From: Salmonella enterica subsp. enterica serovar Typhimurium str. LT2
Lineage (GTDB): Bacteria; Pseudomonadota; Gammaproteobacteria; Enterobacterales; Enterobacteriaceae
Length of the DNA stretch: 64,000 nucleotides
NCBI RefSeq assembly: GCF_000006945.2
Contig: NC_003197.2
Span: forward strand, 3,720,001-3,784,000
Reading direction: 5' to 3'
The notes under the pieces are model-generated. The model ran no database searches. It was given only the letters and a program-made list of their open reading frames with translations, and was not told where the DNA came from. Made by a program: the position numbers and the translations under genes. Positions 59,118 through 64,000 of the stretch are shown piece after piece. Every line of letters starts with the position of its first letter. Position 1 is the first letter of the stretch.

Positions 59118-59474
59118 ATGCCGCACATTTCATCTCGCTTTAGCTCCGCCTGCATCGCGTTTATTAAACAGTGGCAGGGTCTGTCGCTGGAAAAGTATCG
59201 CGATCGGCAGGGTAACTGGGTGATTGGTTACGGGCATATGTTGACGCCGGATGAGACGCTGACGTTCATTACGCCCGACCAGGCGGAGGCATTCTTGCTG
59301 GATGACCTCAATAGCTGCGATATTCTGCTACAGAATTGCTTGCCGGAACTTAACGATCGGTTTCAACGCGAAACGCTTATTGCGCTGATGTTCAGCATCG
59401 GACATCAGCGTTTTTTATCATTAATCAATACGGGTGATATTTCACAGCCAGAAATAAGCGGACTGCGAATTTAA
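59118..59474 (+). CDS. Truncated, probably inactive phage-type lysozyme (GH24-like)
   Basis: 118 residues with the N-terminal half of a T4/lambdoid lysozyme: FIKQWQGLSLEKYRDRQGNWVIGYGH at 15-40 (shown in two parts: FIKQWQGLSLEKYRD and RQGNWVIGYGH). In the E-x8-D-x5-T catalytic triad the Glu is Gln20, the Asp is kept (Asp29), and the Thr is Val35. The usual C-terminal 40-50 residues are missing after ALMFSIGHQRFLSLINTG. It has no signal peptide. It is likely not a working muramidase; it may bind peptidoglycan or be decaying. Lies between the HEPN-like gene (divergent) and yhjB (convergent). I believe it is STM3605 of LT2. Confidence 0.72.
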   Translation: MPHISSRFSSACIAFIKQWQGLSLEKYRDRQGNWVIGYGHMLTPDETLTFITPDQAEAFLLDDLNSCDILLQNCLPELNDRFQRETLIALMFSIGHQRFLSLINTGDISQPEISGLRI

Positions 59475-59479
59475 CGTCG

Positions 59480-60082
59480 TTAATTCGATTCATTTAACAT
59501 CATGGCGGCCTGGGTACGATTTTTTACATCCAGCCGCCGGTAAAGCGACTCCAGATGCGCTTTAACCGTCCCGGTACTAATATTTAACGCCCGCCCAATT
59601 TGTTTATTTGATTCTCCTGCGGCAAGCATCTGTAAAATTTCCCGCTGGCGGGCGCTTAACGCTTTTATATCACGGGACTCCAGCTCCGTTGAATTTAACC
59701 AATCCCCCGGTAAAAACATCATCCCGCGAGCGACAGCATTGAGCGCAAGGACAAAGGTTTCAGCATCAGAATCGCGTGGCACCACGGCCTGAACGTTAAA
59801 TTGCATGACTTCATGCAGCCACTTTTGACTGCCATCCATCGCCGTGATAATAATCTTCACCTCCGGAAATTGCTGCGCGGTTCTTTGTAACACCTCGCGG
59901 CAAAACTCAGCATCCAGGCCGCTATCCAGCATGACCAGCGCATCCGGCGCGCTTTCTATTTTTTGCCAGAGTTCTTCTGCCTGACCGACACTCTGGATAC
60001 TTATTCCTGGAATGTGCTGCTGCAAACTGATTTTCATTCCATGAATAAATATTGACTGCCTGTCAAACATGATTACCTGCAT
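59480..60082 (-). CDS. yhjB: LuxR-type regulator YhjB with atypical receiver
   Basis: A 200-residue NarL/FixJ-type protein: receiver-like domain (1-120), then a LuxR HTH (LSARQREILQMLAAGESNKQIG, read as LSARQREILQML and AAGESNKQIG). The acceptor-like Asp53 (VMLDSGLD) is present, but the acidic pocket has only Asp7 and the conserved Lys is Arg (VVPRDSD), so normal phosphorylation is doubtful. Target genes unknown. Same length as in E. coli. It converges on the lysozyme-like gene. Confidence 0.92.
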   Translation of the reverse strand: MQVIMFDRQSIFIHGMKISLQQHIPGISIQSVGQAEELWQKIESAPDALVMLDSGLDAEFCREVLQRTAQQFPEVKIIITAMDGSQKWLHEVMQFNVQAVVPRDSDAETFVLALNAVARGMMFLPGDWLNSTELESRDIKALSARQREILQMLAAGESNKQIGRALNISTGTVKAHLESLYRRLDVKNRTQAAMMLNESN

Positions 60083-60709
60083 TACTTTTCTCCACCTGGG
60101 TAAGATAATAGTCTCAAGATGAGGAAGGGTATTACCCGTAGGGTAAAATAAGAAGTCGCCATTTGGTATAGGCCATTTTACCGATAGTCATTGGTTGAGG
60201 AAGGGAAAGGTTATGAATATTTACAGCTTCAACATCGGGATTACAGAATTCGCTAAAATTAGCCTTTTAAAGTAAGGAATATCTTATTAGCGCGAACAGC
60301 TAAGGCTAATTTGAATATTAATTTAATGAAGAGTACGCCTGGCGCGTCACAAAGGAAATATCTGCTTTTCGCCTGATGTGTTACAAAAAATAAAGTAGCA
60401 CATTTTGTTAAAAAATAGCCAATCCGCCTGAAAACCGCGACGATGGGTCAATGACAATACCGTGTATGTACATGCATTTCTCTGCCCCACTGCACCCGCT
60501 GTTATCGGCGTGTTTTACCGCCCTCGCCCCGTTTATCGGCTTTTTGGCGCTAAAATGCCTGGCCGGAAGGCGATAAATCCGCCGCGCAACGCGATCAGAC
60601 GTATTCGTCACGCGAGCAATGATTGCGAAAGGGCTTATTAGGTGCTAGAAAATCAATAAAACCAGCCGCTTCAGCGTCACTGTTTCAATAAGAACAATAA
60701 TAGAGCCTG
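60083..60709. other. Long gap yhjB / yhjC, mostly unassigned
   Basis: 627 bases with low GC content in the first half. It contains the yhjB and yhjC promoters and one candidate small reading frame (60213-60275). Minus-strand frames such as 60408-60611 have no ribosome site and no recognisable product. Nothing else is supported. Confidence 0.5.
60213..60275 (+). CDS. Candidate 20-residue small protein
   Basis: ATG at 60213 to TAA at 60273 encodes MNIYSFNIGITEFAKISLLK. It is preceded by a purine-rich AGGAAGGGAAAGGTT that would be a strong ribosome site, although the nearest GG is only 3 bases from the ATG. No known family is recognised. It may be chance. Confidence 0.2.
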   Translation: MNIYSFNIGITEFAKISLLK

Positions 60710-61612
60710 ATGATGGATAAAATATATGCAATGAAATTGTTTGTACGCGTGGCGGAACGGGAAAGTTTTTCCCGTGCAGCAGAGGATATCGGCCTTCCCA
60801 AAGGCAGCGTCTCACGGCAAATACAAGCGTTAGAACATCAACTGGGCATCCGCCTGCTCCACCGCACCACCCGGCGGGTACAGCTTACTCAGGACGGAAT
60901 GGTTTACTACGAACGGGCAAAAGATCTGTTGAGTAACCTGGATGAACTGGAGGGTCTTTTCCAGCCTGATCCCGCCAGTATCAGTGGCAAAATACGGGTA
61001 GATATACCGCCATGTCTCGCAAACAGCCTCATCATGCCGCGCCTGCCCACTTTTTTGCATCAGTATCCCGGCATTGCGCTGGAACTTTGTAGTAGCGATC
61101 GACAGGTCGATTTACTACGGGAAGATTTCGACTGCGTGGTGCGCACAGAGCCGCTACATGCGCCAGGGATACTGACGCGCCCACTTGGCAAACTGAGGAG
61201 GGTGAACTGCGCCAGCCCACAATACCTGGCACGCTTTGGGTATCCAGAAAACCTTGACGATCTCGCCTCACATGCGATGGTGCATTATTCATTGACCCCG
61301 GGAGTCTCTTCACCGGGTTTTGCCTTTGAAACTCCCCACGGTATGCAGTGGGTAAAAACCGGCGGAATGCTAACGGTAAACAGTACAGAGACCTGGCATA
61401 CGGCCTGTCTGGCAGGATTAGGAATCATTCAGACGCCGCGCATTGCTGTACGGGAGGCGTTACGCGCCGGAACGCTCATTGAAATTTTACCGCAATATCG
61501 CGCCGCTCCACTGCCGGTGACGCTGCATTATCCCCATCGCCGTAATCTTTCCCGCCGGGTACACCTGTTTATGGTATGGCTGACGGAAACCATTAAAGAG
61601 GCCGCAGAGTAG
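60710..61612 (+). CDS. yhjC: LysR-family regulator YhjC
   Basis: A 300-residue LysR-type regulator: N-terminal winged HTH (FVRVAERESFSRAAEDIGLP, then SVSRQIQALEHQLGIRLL) and a periplasmic-binding-like effector domain. In Salmonella YhjC has been linked to control of pmrD-related and virulence functions in the literature, from memory. Tandem ATGs at 60710 and 60713 are both possible; the E. coli length (299) favours the second. Confidence 0.93.
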   Translation: MMDKIYAMKLFVRVAERESFSRAAEDIGLPKGSVSRQIQALEHQLGIRLLHRTTRRVQLTQDGMVYYERAKDLLSNLDELEGLFQPDPASISGKIRVDIPPCLANSLIMPRLPTFLHQYPGIALELCSSDRQVDLLREDFDCVVRTEPLHAPGILTRPLGKLRRVNCASPQYLARFGYPENLDDLASHAMVHYSLTPGVSSPGFAFETPHGMQWVKTGGMLTVNSTETWHTACLAGLGIIQTPRIAVREALRAGTLIEILPQYRAAPLPVTLHYPHRRNLSRRVHLFMVWLTETIKEAAE

Positions 61613-61684
61613 CCGCATTTTCAGCATCCACCGGGGAGAAGCTATACTGACATATTCTATTAATGATGAAGGACTACCGACCTG

Positions 61685-62713
61685 ATGACGCAGGAAAATG
61701 ACGTAAAACGCCCTATTCAGGAACTGGAGCACGACCCGATACAAAAAATAGAAACGCAGCCGCATGACGCCCCGGAAAAAAACGAAAAGGCAAATCAGGC
61801 GTTGCATTCCGTCACCACCCTGATGCAAAAAATTCAGCGTCAACCAATGGTGGCCCACCTCATTCGCGCGACCGAACGTTTTAACGATCGACTGGGTAAT
61901 CAGTTTGGCGCGGCTATCACCTACTTTTCGTTTCTGTCGATGATCCCGATAATGATGGTGTCCTTTGCCGCGGCAGGTTTTATCCTCGCCTCGCACCCTA
62001 ATCTACTGGAAGATATTTTCAGCAAGATATTGATGAATGTGAGCGATCCTACGCTGGCGTCCACGCTTAAAAATACGATTAATACGGCGGTTCAACAGCG
62101 TACCACGGTAGGGCTGGTCGGACTGGGTATCGCGCTCTATTCCGGCGTTAACTGGATGGGCAACCTGCGGGAAGCGATTCGCGCCCAGTCACGGGACGTC
62201 TGGGAGCGCAAGCCGCAGGATCAGGAGAAAATCTGGCTCAAATATCTGCGCGATTTTATCTCGCTGATTGGATTATTAATCGCTTTAATCATTACGCTGT
62301 CCATTACTTCCATCGCCGGTTCCGCCCAGCAGATGATCATCTCCGCCTTGTATCTCGACAGCATCGAATGGTTAAAACCGGCCTGGCATTTGATCGGTCT
62401 GGCCATCTCTATTTTTGCCAACTATCTGCTTTTCTTCTGGATTTTCTGGCGACTGCCTCGCCATCGTCCCCGTAAAAAAGCGTTGATTCGCGGGACATTT
62501 ATTGCCGCTATCGGTTTTGAGGTGATTAAAATCATTATGACTTATACGCTGCCGTCACTGGTGAAATCGCCTTCCGGCGCGGCGTTTGGCTCCGTACTCG
62601 GTCTGATGGCCTTCTTCTACTTTTTTGCCCGCCTGACGTTATTCTGCGCGGCCTGGATAGCCACCGCCGAATACAAGGACGACCCGCGAATGCCGGGTAA
62701 AACGCAACGCTAG
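61685..62713 (+). CDS. yhjD: YihY/UPF0761-family inner-membrane protein YhjD
   Basis: A 342-residue protein with a polar N-terminal part (1-60) and six or so membrane segments of the BrkB/YihY family (NQFGAAITYFSFLSMIPIM start; GAAFGSVLGLMAFFYFFARL end). In E. coli a point mutation in yhjD lets cells live without Kdo on lipid A, so a role in lipid A transport has been proposed. The polar N-terminus is slightly longer than in E. coli (337). Confidence 0.92.
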   Translation: MTQENDVKRPIQELEHDPIQKIETQPHDAPEKNEKANQALHSVTTLMQKIQRQPMVAHLIRATERFNDRLGNQFGAAITYFSFLSMIPIMMVSFAAAGFILASHPNLLEDIFSKILMNVSDPTLASTLKNTINTAVQQRTTVGLVGLGIALYSGVNWMGNLREAIRAQSRDVWERKPQDQEKIWLKYLRDFISLIGLLIALIITLSITSIAGSAQQMIISALYLDSIEWLKPAWHLIGLAISIFANYLLFFWIFWRLPRHRPRKKALIRGTFIAAIGFEVIKIIMTYTLPSLVKSPSGAAFGSVLGLMAFFYFFARLTLFCAAWIATAEYKDDPRMPGKTQR

Positions 62714-62726
62714 TCTGCGGCTTGCT

Positions 62727-62803
62727 GCCGAATGGCACGCACGGCGTCGTCATTCGGCCTACTGATGTGTAGACCCAGGCCGGGCAAGCAAAGCGTACCC
62801 GGC
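62727..62803. repeat. BIME after yhjD
   Basis: GCCGAATGGCACGC...GTCATTCGGC (62727-62758) and GCCGGGCAAGC...GCGTACCCGGC (62779-62803) are two REP-type stems. The rest of the 350-base gap to yhjE (62804-63063) is A/T-rich and should carry the yhjE promoter; no gene is seen. Confidence 0.75.
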
Positions 62804-63063
62804 GGTACAATCAGGCACGTCCTTCCGCCTCATCTCATTGTTTCAGCATATAAATCCAGTAATTAACTTTTATTTAACCAGAAACCAGTTTTATCCACCA
62901 ATTCTAAAATTATGTGAAGCATTTCATAGACGCAAAATGGCTGGCTTAAACATTATCCCCTTTTTGCGCTTTTTTTGACCATTTTTAGCTTTTGTTACAC
63001 ATTGAAATATAACTTTTGCTGTGCGTAATATGGCTATTCGTTCGCTAAAAATAAGAAAATAGT

Positions 63064-64000
63064 ATGCAAGCAACCGCCACAACACTCGACCATGAGCAGG
63101 AACATGTTCCGGTAAACTCACGCAATAAAGTCGTTATTGCCTCGCTTATCGGCACCGCGATTGAGTTCTTCGACTTCTATATTTACGCCACCGCAGCGGT
63201 GATCGTGTTCCCCCTTATCTTCTTCCCCCAGGGCGATCCCACTGCGGCAACGCTACAATCGCTCGCCACCTTCGCTATCGCGTTTGTGGCGCGTCCGATT
63301 GGCTCTGCGCTATTCGGTCACTTCGGCGACCGGGTAGGCCGCAAAGTCACGCTGGTGGCTTCGCTGCTGACGATGGGGATCTCCACGGTCATTATCGGTC
63401 TGTTACCGGGCTACGCGACGATAGGTATTTTCGCGCCGCTGCTGCTGGCGCTGGCGCGTTTCGGTCAGGGACTGGGGCTGGGCGGCGAATGGGGCGGCGC
63501 AGCGTTATTAGCGACGGAGAATGCGCCGCCGCGCAAACGCGCGCTGTATGGCTCCTTCCCGCAGTTGGGCGCGCCGATCGGCTTCTTTTTTGCCAATGGC
63601 ACCTTCCTGTTGCTCTCCTGGCTGCTGACCGACGAGCAGTTTATGAGCTGGGGCTGGCGCGTGCCGTTTATCTTCTCGGCGGTGCTGGTGATTATCGGCC
63701 TGTATGTGCGCGTGTCGCTGCATGAAACGCCGGTGTTTGCGAAAGTCGCCGCAGCGAAAAAACAGGTAAAAATACCGCTGGGCACGTTGCTGACGAAGCA
63801 TGTCCGCGTAACCGTTCTCGGCACGTTTATTATGCTGGCGACCTACACGCTGTTCTATATCATGACCGTCTATTCCATGACTTACAGCACGGCCGCCGCG
63901 CCGGTGGGGCTTGGCTTGCCGCGCAATGAAATACTGTGGATGCTGATGATGGCGGTGATTGGTTTCGGCGTGATGGTGCCCATCGCCGGCCTGCTGGCGG
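63064..64000 (+). CDS. yhjE: Major facilitator transporter YhjE, N-terminal part
   Basis: The first 312 codons of an MFS transporter of the metabolite:proton symporter family; the frame is still open at the window end (the E. coli protein is 440 residues). It starts MQATATTLDHEQEH, then shows the family's IGTAIEFFDFYIYATAA, the motif A GHFGDRVGRK, and RFGQGLGLGGEWGGA. Related to ProP/ShiA; the substrate is unknown. Confidence 0.95.
   Translation, partial: MQATATTLDHEQEHVPVNSRNKVVIASLIGTAIEFFDFYIYATAAVIVFPLIFFPQGDPTAATLQSLATFAIAFVARPIGSALFGHFGDRVGRKVTLVASLLTMGISTVIIGLLPGYATIGIFAPLLLALARFGQGLGLGGEWGGAALLATENAPPRKRALYGSFPQLGAPIGFFFANGTFLLLSWLLTDEQFMSWGWRVPFIFSAVLVIIGLYVRVSLHETPVFAKVAAAKKQVKIPLGTLLTKHVRVTVLGTFIMLATYTLFYIMTVYSMTYSTAAAPVGLGLPRNEILWMLMMAVIGFGVMVPIAGLLA

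Noticed and set aside
60408..60611. 67-codon minus-strand frame between yhjB and yhjC
   Set aside because: No ribosome site and no known domain.

Overview
The window is chromosomal DNA of an enteric gammaproteobacterium, almost certainly Salmonella enterica. Gene order (ggt-yhhA-ugp-liv-rpoH-ftsXEY-zntA-...-pitA-uspBA-prlC-gor-treF-yhjBCDE) follows the Escherichia coli backbone, and most products match the E. coli lengths. The islands are those of Salmonella: a Phd/Doc module between livF and ugpB, the citrate chemoreceptor tcp between zntA and tusA, an orphan nikR with no nikABCDE, a PAP2 acid phosphatase beside prlC, and the fructose-asparagine (fra) locus between gor and treF where E. coli K-12 carries its acid-fitness island. 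No rRNA, tRNA, CRISPR, prophage or insertion sequence was seen. The serovar cannot be told from this sequence.

Layout. 1-7.9 kb: the end of a phosphotriesterase-like gene, ggt, yhhA, and the ugpBAECQ glycerol-3-phosphate uptake operon with a triple 11-bp Pho-box array. 7.9-8.6 kb: the toxin-antitoxin pair, flanked by 14-bp direct repeats. 8.6-15.6 kb: the branched-chain amino acid system livKHMGF plus livJ, with panM and an ERIC element between. 15.9-20.2 kb: rpoH (sigma-E promoter overlapped by DnaA boxes) and ftsY-ftsE-ftsX. 20.3-31.8 kb: rsmD, yhhL, yhhM, yhhN, zntA with a ZntR-type promoter, tcp with a sigma-28-like promoter, tusA, yhhQ, dcrB, yhhS, yhhT, acpT, a nikE tail remnant and nikR. 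31.8-38.3 kb: the yhiI-rbbA-yhhJ exporter operon and yhiN. 38.5-50 kb: pitA, uspB, uspA, dtpB, rsmJ-prlC (sigma-32-like promoter), the acid phosphatase, rlmJ and gor. 50-55.3 kb: fraBDAE and fraR. 55.6-64 kb: treF, two unusual genes without E. coli K-12 counterparts (a membrane protein with a degenerate HEPN-like motif and ankyrin-like repeats, and a lysozyme-like protein lacking key catalytic residues), then yhjB, yhjC, yhjD and the start of yhjE.

How parts work together. The fra genes form one pathway: periplasmic deamidation by FraE, uptake by FraA, phosphorylation by FraD and cleavage by FraB to glucose-6-phosphate and aspartate, under the GntR-type repressor FraR. UgpB/A/E/C import glycerophosphodiesters that UgpQ hydrolyses. 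LivJ and LivK are alternative binding proteins for the LivHMGF permease. FtsE and FtsX form the divisome ABC complex. REP/BIME elements separate many transcription units.

The least explained region is 57.2-59.5 kb. Other points worth a second look are the nikE scar behind acpT, the repeats and operator around the toxin-antitoxin pair, the shared TGTATTAT motif in the two fra control regions, the palindrome ahead of dtpB, and the 627-base gap between yhjB and yhjC.
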